The notes under the pieces are model-generated. The model made no database searches. It was given only the letters and a program-made list of their open reading frames with translations, and was not told the DNA's origin. A stretch of 29,679 nucleotides of DNA from Candidatus Neomicrothrix sp. UBA825. GTDB lineage: Bacteria; Actinomycetota; Acidimicrobiia; Acidimicrobiales; UBA8592. The stretch lies in contig DBHP01000003.1 in assembly GCA_002295705.1 (NCBI GenBank), forward strand, positions 64,417 to 94,095, read 5' to 3'. Both the position numbers and the translations under genes were made by a program. Position 1 is the first letter of the stretch, and the number at the start of each line of letters is the position of its first letter. Positions 15,324 through 23,842 of this stretch are shown here, in pieces.

Positions 15324-15788
15324 ATGAAAAAACAACGTCAGCACTTAATAACGCAGTTACTCGCTGAAAACTTTGTGAGTTCGCAGGAACAGCTAATTTC
15401 TCTCCTAAAAGATCAAGGAATAAACGCCACGCAGGCGACAGTATCAAGGGACCTAGATGACTTAGGGTCAGTCATGGTAAGGGTCAGTGGCGGTGCAATG
15501 GTCTACGCAATTCCTGAGCTACCTAGCGAGAGGCACGTTCATGAGAACCATCTAAAACGGGTCTTGGGCGAATGGGTCGTTGAAATAGGGGTCTCAGAGA
15601 ACATAGTAATGATGAGGACTCCTCCGGGTTCAGCTCATGTAGTAGCCTCTGCGTTGGACAGAGCAGGATTGGAGTCTGTCCTCGGAACAGTCGCAGGTGA
15701 TGATACTGTCATGGTGGTGGCTAGCCATACATGTTCAGGACAAGACTTATCTGAATCCTTAAGAGAACTATCGGGACTAGAGCAATAA
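15324..15788 (+). CDS. argR: arginine repressor
   Basis: 154 residues. The N-terminal winged helix-turn-helix includes LISLLKDQGINATQATVSRDLDDLG (helix residues ~22-47, recognition ATVSRDL 38-44). The C-terminal oligomerisation and arginine-binding domain has MMRTPPGSAHVVASALDRAG and GTVAGDDTV (121-129), which binds the co-repressor. ArgR hexamers bind ARG boxes when arginine is abundant; two such boxes precede argC. ATG 15324 is preferred because GAAGAGG lies 6 nt upstream and it starts 1 nt after the argF stop; a TTG 21 nt earlier adds an unmatched extension. Autoregulation through the operon promoter follows. Confidence 0.95.
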   Translation: MKKQRQHLITQLLAENFVSSQEQLISLLKDQGINATQATVSRDLDDLGSVMVRVSGGAMVYAIPELPSERHVHENHLKRVLGEWVVEIGVSENIVMMRTPPGSAHVVASALDRAGLESVLGTVAGDDTVMVVASHTCSGQDLSESLRELSGLEQ

Positions 15789-15797
15789 AGGAAAATC

Positions 15798-17018
15798 ATG
15801 AATATCAAAAAAGTAGTTCTGGCTTACTCAGGCGGATTAGACACATCAATTATCCTCAGATGGTTACAAGAAACCTATAACTGTGAGGTAGTTACCTTCA
15901 CAGCTGATATCGGACAAGGTGAAGAAGTTGAGCCAGCTCGTGCCAAGGCACTCGCAATGGGAATTCCGGACAAGGCCATATTTATTGAAGACCTACAAGA
16001 GGAATTTGTGTCGGATTTTGTATTCCCCATGTTCAGAGCGAATGCAATTTATGAAGGAGAGTATCTTCTCGGAACTTCCATCGCTCGACCCCTGATAGCG
16101 AAGAGACTTGTTGAAATAGCTCAAGAGACCAATGCTGACGCCATTAGTCATGGCGCAACTGGCAAAGGCAATGACCAAGTGCGTTTTGAACTAGGCGCCT
16201 ATGCCCTCAACCCTAGCATCCATGTCATCGCTCCATGGCGGGAATGGTCCCTTGGGTCTCGTGAATCCTTAATGCAGTATGCGAATGAACACGGAATACC
16301 GGTTGAAATGAAGAGAGGGAAAGAATCACCTTTCTCAATGGACGCAAACCTCCTACACATATCCTATGAAGGTGGCCCATTAGAGGACCCGTGGACTCAA
16401 CCTCCGGAAGAAATGTGGAGATGGTCTGTGAGCGCAGAAGCGGCTCCAAATGAAGCCACTTTCCTTGAACTGGAATACGAATACGGAGACATCGTTGCAA
16501 TTGATGGACAAAGAATGAGCCCTGCGAATATTCTTCAAACTCTCAACCAAATAGCTGGAGCTAATGGGATAGGGCGATTAGACATCGTCGAAAACCGATA
16601 CGTCGGTATGAAGTCTCGTGGAGCATATGAAACTCCTGGAGGCACTGTCATGCTGAAGGCACACAGAGCGATTGAAAGCCTGACCCTTGATCGTGAAGTT
16701 GCTCACTTGAAAGATGAATTAATGCCGAAATACGCAAGTTTGATTTACAACGGGTTTTGGTGGAGCCCCGAGAGAGAAATGCTCCAAGTGGCGATAGATC
16801 ACACTCAACAGCAAGTGAATGGAGAAGTGAGAGTCAAACTCTTCAAAGGGAATGTAGAGATTGTAGGGAGACGAAGCTCGCAATCCCTTTTCGATGAAAA
16901 GATAGCAACCTTTGAAGAGGATGATGGAGCGTATAACCAAGCTGACGCTGAAGGGTTTATTAAGCTGAACGCACTGAGGCTTAGAACTCTCGCATCAAAG
17001 AGATCTAAAGATTCATAG
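15798..17018 (+). CDS. argG: argininosuccinate synthase
   Basis: 406 residues, the short (type I) form. It condenses citrulline and aspartate with ATP. The N-type ATP pyrophosphatase loop AYSGGLDTS is at 9-17. Other signs: EVVTFTADIGQGEE, LGTSIARPLIAKRLVEIA, SHGATGKGNDQVRFE, VIAPWREW and GMKSRGAYETPGGTVM. AAAGGA precedes the ATG by 7 nt; the gap from argR is 9 nt and argH follows after 16 nt. Confidence 0.97.
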   Translation: MNIKKVVLAYSGGLDTSIILRWLQETYNCEVVTFTADIGQGEEVEPARAKALAMGIPDKAIFIEDLQEEFVSDFVFPMFRANAIYEGEYLLGTSIARPLIAKRLVEIAQETNADAISHGATGKGNDQVRFELGAYALNPSIHVIAPWREWSLGSRESLMQYANEHGIPVEMKRGKESPFSMDANLLHISYEGGPLEDPWTQPPEEMWRWSVSAEAAPNEATFLELEYEYGDIVAIDGQRMSPANILQTLNQIAGANGIGRLDIVENRYVGMKSRGAYETPGGTVMLKAHRAIESLTLDREVAHLKDELMPKYASLIYNGFWWSPEREMLQVAIDHTQQQVNGEVRVKLFKGNVEIVGRRSSQSLFDEKIATFEEDDGAYNQADAEGFIKLNALRLRTLASKRSKDS

Positions 17019-17034
17019 GGACCGGAGATACAGA

Positions 17035-18432
17035 ATGACTAATGGCAATAACTCAAAAGGGCTTCCGCTTTGGCATGGAAGACTCAACGTCTCCTCAGCA
17101 GATGTTTTGAAGAACCTCAACTCGAGCATTGGGTTTGATATCCGTCTTTACAAAGAGGACATAACTGCTTCTAAAGCTCACGCAAAAATGTTAAAGACAG
17201 TAGGTGTCTACAGCGAATCTGAGTTAAGTGCAGTGTTGAAGGGGCTTGAAACAGTTGACGAAGAAATTGAAAGCGGAAGTATCAATATTTTGCCTTCCGA
17301 TGAGGATATCCACACTCTAGTAGAGCGGCGGTTAACAGAAATTACCCCTGCAGGCGCAAAACTTCATACTGGACGGAGCCGCAATGATCAGGTAGCAACA
17401 GATCTGCGACTCTGGACTAAGCGTATTTGCTCAGAACTAATTACAGAACTTATCTCTTTGCAGGAAACCTTACTAACAAAAGCGAAATCACTTGAAGGTG
17501 TCATGATGCCTGGGTACACCCACCTCCAACAGGCACAACCTGTTCCTGTAGCGCACCACCTACTTGCGCATGGTTGGGCGATCTCCAGAGATATACAGAG
17601 GCTTTTTGAATCACGAAATAGAACTAATGTCTCCGTTCTCGGGGCCGGTGCGCTAGCGGGATCATCGTTACCATTGAACTCACACGCCGTGGCTGACGAT
17701 CTTAACTTTAAATCCCTATTTGACAACAGCCTGGATGCTGTTTCTGATCGCGATTTCGTCGTTGATGTGCTCTCGGCTATAGCTCTTTTAGGAGTTCATC
17801 TCTCCCGTATAGGGGAAGAAGTTATCTTATGGTCAACTAGCGAATTTGACTTTATTGAGTTGGATGATGCATACGCAACTGGCTCTTCTATGATGCCGCA
17901 AAAGAAAAATCCTGATATTGCAGAGTTGGCTCGAGGAAAGTCAGGGCGGCTGATTGGGAATCTGACAGGAATGCTTGCATCGCTGAAAGGCACCCCTCTT
18001 GCCTACAACAAAGACTTGCAGGAAGATAAAGAAGCACTCTTTGACTCAGTTGATACGATCCTAAACCTACTACCAGCTATAAACGGCATGCTACGAACAA
18101 TGACGTTCAAATCTGAGAGAACAAATCAGCTTGCTACATCCCCATTCATGGTAACAACAGATATCGCTGAATGGTTAGTGCTTAATGGTGTTCCATTTAG
18201 AGAAGCACATGCTTTAGTCGCAGGCCTTGTTCAAGAAGCGCTCACAACTGGTACCGAGTTGTCAGAACTTGTAGCTGCGCACGAACTTCTAGGAGATGAG
18301 CCGAAGAAATTATTTGATAATAAAACTATTACAAATAATAAAAAAACACATGGATCGGGAAGCCTGAAGATGATGGAGGAACAGGTCACTGCATTTGAGC
18401 AAAGCATCGCTAACAACAGAAGTCTTTTATGA
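17035..18432 (+). CDS. argH: argininosuccinate lyase
   Basis: 465 residues, fumarase/aspartase superfamily. It splits argininosuccinate into arginine and fumarate. The start is typical (LWHGRLN..., SIGFDIRLYKEDI). Conserved regions: EDIHTLVERRL, LHTGRSRNDQVATDLRLW, MPGYTHLQQAQPVPVAHHLLAH and the catalytic signature loop GSSMMPQKKN (283-292). GGAG precedes the ATG. The final TGA overlaps the ATG of the thioesterase gene (ATGA, 18429-18432), so expression continues past the arginine genes. Confidence 0.97.
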   Translation: MTNGNNSKGLPLWHGRLNVSSADVLKNLNSSIGFDIRLYKEDITASKAHAKMLKTVGVYSESELSAVLKGLETVDEEIESGSINILPSDEDIHTLVERRLTEITPAGAKLHTGRSRNDQVATDLRLWTKRICSELITELISLQETLLTKAKSLEGVMMPGYTHLQQAQPVPVAHHLLAHGWAISRDIQRLFESRNRTNVSVLGAGALAGSSLPLNSHAVADDLNFKSLFDNSLDAVSDRDFVVDVLSAIALLGVHLSRIGEEVILWSTSEFDFIELDDAYATGSSMMPQKKNPDIAELARGKSGRLIGNLTGMLASLKGTPLAYNKDLQEDKEALFDSVDTILNLLPAINGMLRTMTFKSERTNQLATSPFMVTTDIAEWLVLNGVPFREAHALVAGLVQEALTTGTELSELVAAHELLGDEPKKLFDNKTITNNKKTHGSGSLKMMEEQVTAFEQSIANNRSLL

Positions 18433-18818
18433 GCTATACACATCAGATAAGAATCAGATATGTGGACTGCGATATGCAAGGAGTTGTCTACAACGCACAT
18501 TATTTAACTTTTATTGATGATGCTTTTGATTGCTGGATGAGAGAATTAGATTGGGATTTCGAAAAAAAACTTGAAGCTGAAATTATGTTAAAAAGTGCCA
18601 ATATCACTTGGCACAAGCCAGTTAAATTTGGGGATGAGCTTGTAATTAAGTCGAAGGTTGCTCGTTGGGGAAACAGCAGTTTTGACATAAGGACTGATGG
18701 ATATGTTTTAAACGATCATTGTTTCGAGGCATCAATCTCATATGTCTGTGTAGACCATATCGACTATAGGCCGATCGTTGCACCCGAACTTCTCAAAAGT
18801 CATCTGTATTCAAACTAG
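18429..18818 (+). CDS. acyl-CoA thioesterase, 4-hydroxybenzoyl-CoA thioesterase/YbgC family
   Basis: 129 residues, a single hotdog domain. The motif YVDCDMQGVVYNAHYL (11-26) fits the family; by comparison with Pseudomonas 4-hydroxybenzoyl-CoA thioesterase, whose DCD motif ends in the catalytic Asp17, the catalytic residue here is D15. The later block ITWHKPVKFGDELVIKSKV (~60-78) is also standard. It hydrolyses an acyl- or aroyl-CoA; the substrate is not predictable. It overlaps argH by 4 nt (ATGA) and so is translationally coupled to arginine synthesis, though no metabolic link is evident. Confidence 0.88.
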   Translation: MSYTHQIRIRYVDCDMQGVVYNAHYLTFIDDAFDCWMRELDWDFEKKLEAEIMLKSANITWHKPVKFGDELVIKSKVARWGNSSFDIRTDGYVLNDHCFEASISYVCVDHIDYRPIVAPELLKSHLYSN

Positions 18819-18908
18819 GAGAGAACTATTTCCTTCATATGGAAAAATAATCAAAATATTGGGAATGAGACGGATTCACTTGCAAATGCAATCAGTGATG
18901 TAGATGCT

Positions 18909-19424
18909 GTGCTACCAACCAGTGAGAGCTCAGAAAATGCTAAATCTCAGATTATTAATTTTCTCAAAAACCATCCTGATGCATTGCATAGAACTTGCTT
19001 GGATGGTCACCTCACTGGTTCGGCAGCAATCGTTGACTATACCGGACAAAGAATTCTCATTATGCTTCATAAAAAGTTACAAATCTGGATTCAGCCTGGA
19101 GGCCATGCAGACGGCGACGGAAACCTACCTCGGGTGGCTCTGCGTGAAGCCACAGAAGAAACAGGTATCGATGGACTAGAGATACTCACCCCGGGTATTG
19201 ATTGTGACGTTCATGCAATTCCTGCCAGGCCAGGTGAACCACAACATCTGCATCTCGATATCAGATATTTAATACGCGCCCCACGCAATAGTGTTGTTCA
19301 AAGAAACCATGAGAGCGTTCAAATGCGTTGGCTGAATTTTGGCGAGCTAACGCAACTCACCTCCGATGAAAGCACTGTCCGTCTCGCAAAAGTAGGTTTT
19401 GAGATAGCAAAAAAACAATTTTGA
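18909..19424 (+). CDS. Nudix hydrolase, GGH subfamily (start uncertain)
   Basis: 171 residues if started at GTG 18909. The Nudix box reads GGHADGDGNLPRVALREATE followed by ETG; the central REATEE acidic residues that bind metal are intact, while the usual Glu of GX5E is Gly, as I recall for this GGH subfamily. Nudix enzymes cleave nucleoside diphosphates linked to another moiety, and the substrate is unknown. The start is doubtful. The frame stays open back to the thioesterase stop, the similarity to relatives seems to begin near DSLANAISDVDAVLP (before the GTG), and the only good ribosome site is AGGAG at 18817-18821, which sits 6 nt before an ATT at 18828. A true start at ATT 18828 would add 27 residues. 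Confidence 0.82.
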   Translation: MLPTSESSENAKSQIINFLKNHPDALHRTCLDGHLTGSAAIVDYTGQRILIMLHKKLQIWIQPGGHADGDGNLPRVALREATEETGIDGLEILTPGIDCDVHAIPARPGEPQHLHLDIRYLIRAPRNSVVQRNHESVQMRWLNFGELTQLTSDESTVRLAKVGFEIAKKQF

Positions 19425-19458
19425 GAAGGTCTCGCAAGTCGGGTAGGCCCCTTGCCTA

Positions 19459-19464
19459 TATGGT
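19459..19464 (+). promoter_or_regulatory. -10-like hexamer of a leaderless promoter for the copper monooxygenase operon
   Basis: TATGGT ends 6 nt before ATG 19471 and there is no Shine-Dalgarno, so the transcript would start at the start codon. Just upstream, TAGGC/GCCTA (19444-19458) can form a short hairpin without a U-tract. No -35 is recognisable. Confidence 0.4.
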
Positions 19465-19470
19465 TATTGA

Positions 19471-20952
19471 ATGGGTTTGAGACTTATCAAACATGTGATT
19501 TTTATAATGGGCCTGCTTGCATTTCTAGTTGCATGCTCATCCAGTTCAAGTGAATTAGCGGAATCAATTTCCTCTGAGAGTGCAAATCAAGATACTACCT
19601 CTGCGCCATCTCCAACTACCGAAGAGATACCCGATGAAGAGGGCACTGCGAATCTTATTTCCTTCAAAAATGAAGTTCTTCCAATAATAGAAAATGCATG
19701 CGCATTGTGCCATACGGGAAGAGGTCCGGGTGTTCCCCACGCTAAATTTGACACCGCAGCAGAAGTCTCAGCATATGCATTTGCGATAGGTGCTGTAGTT
19801 GATTCAGGATACATGCCTCCATGGCCAGCATCAGACTTGAGTGTTCCATTTCTCCACGATGCAAGCCTAGATATCTATCAGCGAGAACTAATCGTTGAAT
19901 GGGTTCAGACAGGAGCCCCAGTCGACATGGATGGCAGCACTCAGGTAACGCCAACTCAAGAAGTCCCGTTCCTCGTCTCATATGATCAGGAGCTTTCCTC
20001 TACTAACTTTTATGATGGGGAAAGAGGGCAACCAGATGAATATCGATGTTTCATCTTCGACCCTGATTTGACTGAGACAAAATATCTCACCGGGTACGAA
20101 TTTGTCCCTGACCAGACTGAAGTGGTTCATCATTTAGTCGGCTATAGAGTAACCGCAGAATACAGAGAGGCAGCTGAGCGGAAAGATGCTGAAGAGGATC
20201 AAGGGGGCTGGAGTTGTTTCGGTTCAACAGGTCTTGCGAGCGACGAAATACTAACCTTTTGGGGTCCAGGAACTGGTGCTATTCAGTACCAAGAAGGACT
20301 TGGTTTAGAGATGAACCCAGGAGACTTCTTTGTCATGCAAATCCATTATCATTATGACGTTGAGGCTCCTGAAGATCGCTCAACTTTCCGAACTGTTTGG
20401 TCAACGGACTCTGACACGCAACCAATTAATATCAGGACCTTTTCCGGCCCTGCTGAAATACCATGTGCCGAATGGGAAGAGGGGCCGTTATGTGATCGTG
20501 ACAATGCATACCTATACGCAGAAGCACAATACGATGGCATAGTTCAGGCCGACCAGATTCTCGAAGCTTGTGGTTACACTCCCGAAGACTTTTCTGACAT
20601 GACAAATGGGATAGCCTCATCAACTTGCGATCAACCAGCTCGTTTTGAAGGCTATATCTCAGCCGTGCTTGGTCACCAGCACAACATTGGTGCATCTTTC
20701 CGCATGACACTTAATCCCGGAACCCCTGATGAACTGATCTTGCTTGATATTCCTGATTGGGATTTTGAATGGCAATTTGCGTACTATCCACAAGAAGAAA
20801 TCTTCATTGAAAAAGATGATGTTATCCGCCTTGAATGTGTATGGGATAGATCGCTACGGCCCAATAATCTAGAACCTAGTTATGTACTCTGGGCCGATGG
20901 AAGTAATGACGAGATGTGCTTTGCAGTTATCATGAGTTACCAAAAGAACTGA
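19471..20952 (+). CDS. lipoprotein with c-type heme motif and copper type II (PHM-like) monooxygenase domain
   Basis: 493 residues. A lipoprotein signal peptide ends at C22 (LAFLVAC), followed by a Ser/Glu/Thr/Pro-rich linker to ~60. The first domain has C77-x-x-C80-H81 (CALCH) and M115 in YMPPWP, as in small c-type cytochrome domains fused to such enzymes. The second domain matches copper type II ascorbate-dependent monooxygenases (PHM/DBH fold): H220-H221 (VVHHLVGY) and H292 (MQIHYHYD) for one copper, H402-x-H404 (GHQHNIG) and M482 (DEMC) for the other. All expected ligands are present. It is therefore predicted to be a surface-anchored oxygenase with a built-in electron donor. Substrate unknown. 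It heads a likely operon with the amidohydrolase 22 nt downstream. Confidence 0.87.
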   Translation: MGLRLIKHVIFIMGLLAFLVACSSSSSELAESISSESANQDTTSAPSPTTEEIPDEEGTANLISFKNEVLPIIENACALCHTGRGPGVPHAKFDTAAEVSAYAFAIGAVVDSGYMPPWPASDLSVPFLHDASLDIYQRELIVEWVQTGAPVDMDGSTQVTPTQEVPFLVSYDQELSSTNFYDGERGQPDEYRCFIFDPDLTETKYLTGYEFVPDQTEVVHHLVGYRVTAEYREAAERKDAEEDQGGWSCFGSTGLASDEILTFWGPGTGAIQYQEGLGLEMNPGDFFVMQIHYHYDVEAPEDRSTFRTVWSTDSDTQPINIRTFSGPAEIPCAEWEEGPLCDRDNAYLYAEAQYDGIVQADQILEACGYTPEDFSDMTNGIASSTCDQPARFEGYISAVLGHQHNIGASFRMTLNPGTPDELILLDIPDWDFEWQFAYYPQEEIFIEKDDVIRLECVWDRSLRPNNLEPSYVLWADGSNDEMCFAVIMSYQKN

Positions 20953-20974
20953 ACACAAACTAGAGTGAATAATA

Positions 20975-22153
20975 ATGATTCCAAAAATTATTAGCGCAGA
21001 CGACCACGTCATTGAGCCCGCTCACGTATGGCAAGACCGAATGCCTGTCAAACACAAGGAACTTGCTCCGAAGATCGTCATCGCACCTCAGGGGGAGATG
21101 ACACTAAACGACGGCGTATGGGTAGAAACACCGGGCACAGGTGACAAAATGGCGGCATGGTGGCATTTCGAAAATAAACGCTACCAAATCAAACAAATGG
21201 TGGCCTGTCCAGGAATTCCCCCCGAAGAAGTCACAATGGAAGGCGTCACTTACGACGATATAGCACCAGGCTGTTATGACCCCCTAGCTCGCTTGGCAGA
21301 TATGGATATAAACCACGTGGAAGCATCATTGTGCTTTCCCAATTACCCAAGGTTCTGCGGGCAATTATTCTCTGAGGCAGATGATCTTGACCTAGGACTA
21401 CTATGCGTGCAGGCATACAACGACTGGATGATAGACGAGTGGTGCGGCTCCAGTGGAGGCCGATTGATCCCACTATGCATAGTGCCATTATGGGATGCTG
21501 AGCTGGCAGCGAAAGAAATATATCGGGTAGCAGAAAAGGGTTGCCGAGCAGTTGCATGGTCTGAATTGCCTGCTTGGCTGGGTCGACCAGGTCTACACGG
21601 TGACTTTTGGGACCCATTTCTCAAAGCATGCGAAGATACTCAGACAGTGATCTGCATGCATATAGGTTCAGGGACTAAAACGGTGCAAACCTCACCAGAG
21701 GCGCCAACCGTTGTCACAGCAAATCTCATAGTTTGCAATAGCGCTGCATCTATGATCGATTGGATTTTCTCAGGAAAATTTGAGCAATTTCCTAACCTCA
21801 AACTTCTTTACGCTGAAAGCCAAATCGGCTGGATTCCTTATTTCATTGAACGGGCTGATGACACTTGGAAGACTCACCAATGGGCTCAAGGTGAAAAGAG
21901 GATACCTAACCCACCATCGCACTATTATAAAAAACATGTCTACAGTTGCTTCTTCAAAGACACAGTTGGAATTGATCTGTTAGATCGCATCGGTGAAGAT
22001 AACGTTCTATTCGAAACTGATTACCCCCATCAAGATGGGACATTCCCTAATACTCTAGCAATCGCAGAGGACCTCTTTGGGCACTTAGAACAAGAGACGA
22101 TAGACAAAATAGCAAGAAATAATGCCATTAAGCTCTTCGGACTCACTATCTAA
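20975..22153 (+). CDS. amidohydrolase family metal-dependent hydrolase/decarboxylase (ACMSD-like, Amidohydro_2)
   Basis: 392 residues, TIM-barrel. The N-terminal metal motif is SADDHVIEP, with D10, H11 and E14, in the place of the HxH of other amidohydrolases; this D-H-x-x-E form is common in actinobacterial members. H229 (CMHIGSG) and D349 (ETDYPHQDGTFPN) are the expected later ligands. Members include 2-amino-3-carboxymuconate semialdehyde and related decarboxylases and hydrolases. No signal peptide, so cytosolic, unlike the lipoprotein upstream. A weak TAGAGT or GAG element lies before the ATG. The Ddn-like gene follows after 8 nt, suggesting one pathway. Confidence 0.88.
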   Translation: MIPKIISADDHVIEPAHVWQDRMPVKHKELAPKIVIAPQGEMTLNDGVWVETPGTGDKMAAWWHFENKRYQIKQMVACPGIPPEEVTMEGVTYDDIAPGCYDPLARLADMDINHVEASLCFPNYPRFCGQLFSEADDLDLGLLCVQAYNDWMIDEWCGSSGGRLIPLCIVPLWDAELAAKEIYRVAEKGCRAVAWSELPAWLGRPGLHGDFWDPFLKACEDTQTVICMHIGSGTKTVQTSPEAPTVVTANLIVCNSAASMIDWIFSGKFEQFPNLKLLYAESQIGWIPYFIERADDTWKTHQWAQGEKRIPNPPSHYYKKHVYSCFFKDTVGIDLLDRIGEDNVLFETDYPHQDGTFPNTLAIAEDLFGHLEQETIDKIARNNAIKLFGLTI

Positions 22154-22161
22154 AGGAAATA

Positions 22162-22662
22162 ATGGAATCTGATATCAGTCCAACCGATCAACACGTCGAT
22201 CAGGTCTGGGATACCCCATCTCACTCCGAAATCATTGAATTAACCAAAGCTCATGTCGAAGCAATGGAGATGACAAATGATGACCTTGTGTGGGTTCAAG
22301 CAGGGATGCATCATGTGCTACTTACAACCATAGGGCGCAAGACAGGCAAGGAACATAAAGTCGCTCTTCCCACGTGGAAAAATCAAGATGGCGACAGGAT
22401 AGTAGTGGCTTCATTTGCGGGGGCTACTACAAACCCATCTTGGTTCATTAATTTGAATGACAAACAAGCCAATCCCAAAGTAAAAATTCAAATCCAAGAT
22501 GGTAAATACTGGTCTGATGCTCAGATATTAGATAGCGACGAGAGAGATGAAACATGGCGGAGGCTATGTGCTGATCGTGCATGGTATGAAACGTATCAAG
22601 GCAAAACCGATAGGGTAATACCACTAGTTAAATTACCTCTAACCGAACAGATTAAAAGCTAA
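22162..22662 (+). CDS. Ddn-family (nitroreductase/deazaflavin F420-dependent) oxidoreductase
   Basis: 166 residues, a split-barrel protein of the DUF385/Ddn family. Signs: HHVLLTTIGRKTGKEHKVALP (read as LLTTIGRKTGKEHK and VALPTW) and the cofactor-side motif VASFAGATTNPSWFINL. Mycobacterial Ddn reduces its substrates with reduced F420; F420 use here is inferred from family. The longer N-terminus (~45 residues before the barrel) is helical. AAAGGA precedes the ATG. Third gene after the copper monooxygenase and the amidohydrolase. Its TAA shares CTAA (22659-22662) with the stop of the convergent nitroreductase fusion. Confidence 0.87.
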   Translation: MESDISPTDQHVDQVWDTPSHSEIIELTKAHVEAMEMTNDDLVWVQAGMHHVLLTTIGRKTGKEHKVALPTWKNQDGDRIVVASFAGATTNPSWFINLNDKQANPKVKIQIQDGKYWSDAQILDSDERDETWRRLCADRAWYETYQGKTDRVIPLVKLPLTEQIKS

Positions 22663-23804
22663 TCTTCTAACGTAGCTTTCAGCCCATCCAAAACCATTTG
22701 CATATTCCGGCGAAGGGTGGAAAGCCTATTGCGGATAATTTTGCTCTCGTTCTGGGGGTTCTCTGCAATGATTCTTGTCAAGCCTGACTCGCCAGGCCCC
22801 AAAATAACTCTGTGGCGAACGCGTACTGTTCCCCCAAGGTCAAAAAGCTCGTATCTCCAACGTGCTCCAGGAGAAGATATATCTCCGGTGCACCAGCCAA
22901 ATAAGCGCCCTAACTCAAGCACATCAATAGTGCATTTAGCAGACCACTCGCCAATATGTTCATTCTGATTTCGCCCAGTGAAAGTATCACCTAGCTTTAC
23001 TGAGGGGGACTCTTCATCCCAATTAGCTCCGACGAACTCATTTGAGAATTTGCTACCGAAATTGATATCCGTCATTAATTCCCAAACCTCCTTTTTGCTT
23101 GCAGCGATATCGACGTCGACAGCAATGCCGGGGCCATTTGAAAAGACAAATGGCTGATCAGGGCCATTCTCAAAGGTCATACCATAAGAATCAAAGTAGG
23201 TGATCTCTCGAGAGGACGTTCTGGGGGCAGGTTTGAAATCTAACCCTTTCGTCCATGCAACAGGAAACATCGCAATTTCAGTTGTTCCTTCAGGCAAATC
23301 TAATATCTCTTTCAGTTCATCGGCTTCGCTGAGGATCGCAGTTGTCCAAGCGGTGCCCAATCCTCTAGAGCGCAGGGCCAGGCAAAAGCTCCAAGCGCTT
23401 TGAATCACCGAATCAAATAAACCCGGCCGTCCTGAATTATCATGAATTCCGATAATTGAAGGAATGACAATTGCCGGTGACTTCTCTAGATTCTCAGCTA
23501 GAAATGCAGCAGATTTGAACATCCTTTCGTTCGGGTGCCCAGTACCACTTAGGCGGTCCCTTGCAGCTATCATCCAGTTTCCAGCAGATTTTAAATAAAG
23601 CTCGGATATCTGTGCCTTCTTTTTATGATCAGTAATGACAATCCATCGACGCGAACCTATATTTCCGCCCGTAGGAGCCTGTTCCGCTATATCAATACAG
23701 TCAAGAATAATCTGCGGGTCAACGGGTCGATCAAAATCAAGACGCAGCCTAACTGACCGAGTAGTGGATAGCACGTAGTCAACGGATTTAGGGTCTAGTT
23801 CCAC
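22659..23804 (-). CDS. nitroreductase-SRPBCC (polyketide cyclase/START-like) fusion protein
   Basis: 381 residues with two domains. Residues ~8-205 form an FMN nitroreductase: TTRSVRLRLDFDRPVD at the start, AEQAPTGGNIGSRRWIVI (FMN site), SVIQSAWSFCLALRSRGLGTAW and EIAMFPVAWTKG. After a ~20-residue linker, residues ~227-381 resemble an SRPBCC/Bet v1-like ligand-binding domain: IAVDVDIAASKKEVWELMTD, LGDTFTGRNQN, WSAKCTIDVLELGRLFGWC and a long C-terminal helix. I infer that the second domain delivers or shields a hydrophobic substrate for the flavin site. No stop or frameshift separates the halves. The start is taken as GTG 23804; the ribosome site GAGG directly abuts it, so a start a few codons later (GTG 23774) is possible. 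Confidence 0.85.
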   Translation of the reverse strand: MELDPKSVDYVLSTTRSVRLRLDFDRPVDPQIILDCIDIAEQAPTGGNIGSRRWIVITDHKKKAQISELYLKSAGNWMIAARDRLSGTGHPNERMFKSAAFLAENLEKSPAIVIPSIIGIHDNSGRPGLFDSVIQSAWSFCLALRSRGLGTAWTTAILSEADELKEILDLPEGTTEIAMFPVAWTKGLDFKPAPRTSSREITYFDSYGMTFENGPDQPFVFSNGPGIAVDVDIAASKKEVWELMTDINFGSKFSNEFVGANWDEESPSVKLGDTFTGRNQNEHIGEWSAKCTIDVLELGRLFGWCTGDISSPGARWRYELFDLGGTVRVRHRVILGPGESGLTRIIAENPQNESKIIRNRLSTLRRNMQMVLDGLKATLED

Positions 23805-23842
23805 CTCTTTGTTTTATCACCAAAGAACACGAACGAGGAATC

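Noticed and set aside
19444..19458. TAGGC/GCCTA hairpin as terminator after the Nudix gene
   Set aside because: There is no U-tract after the stem and it is only five pairs; mentioned only as a possible structure.
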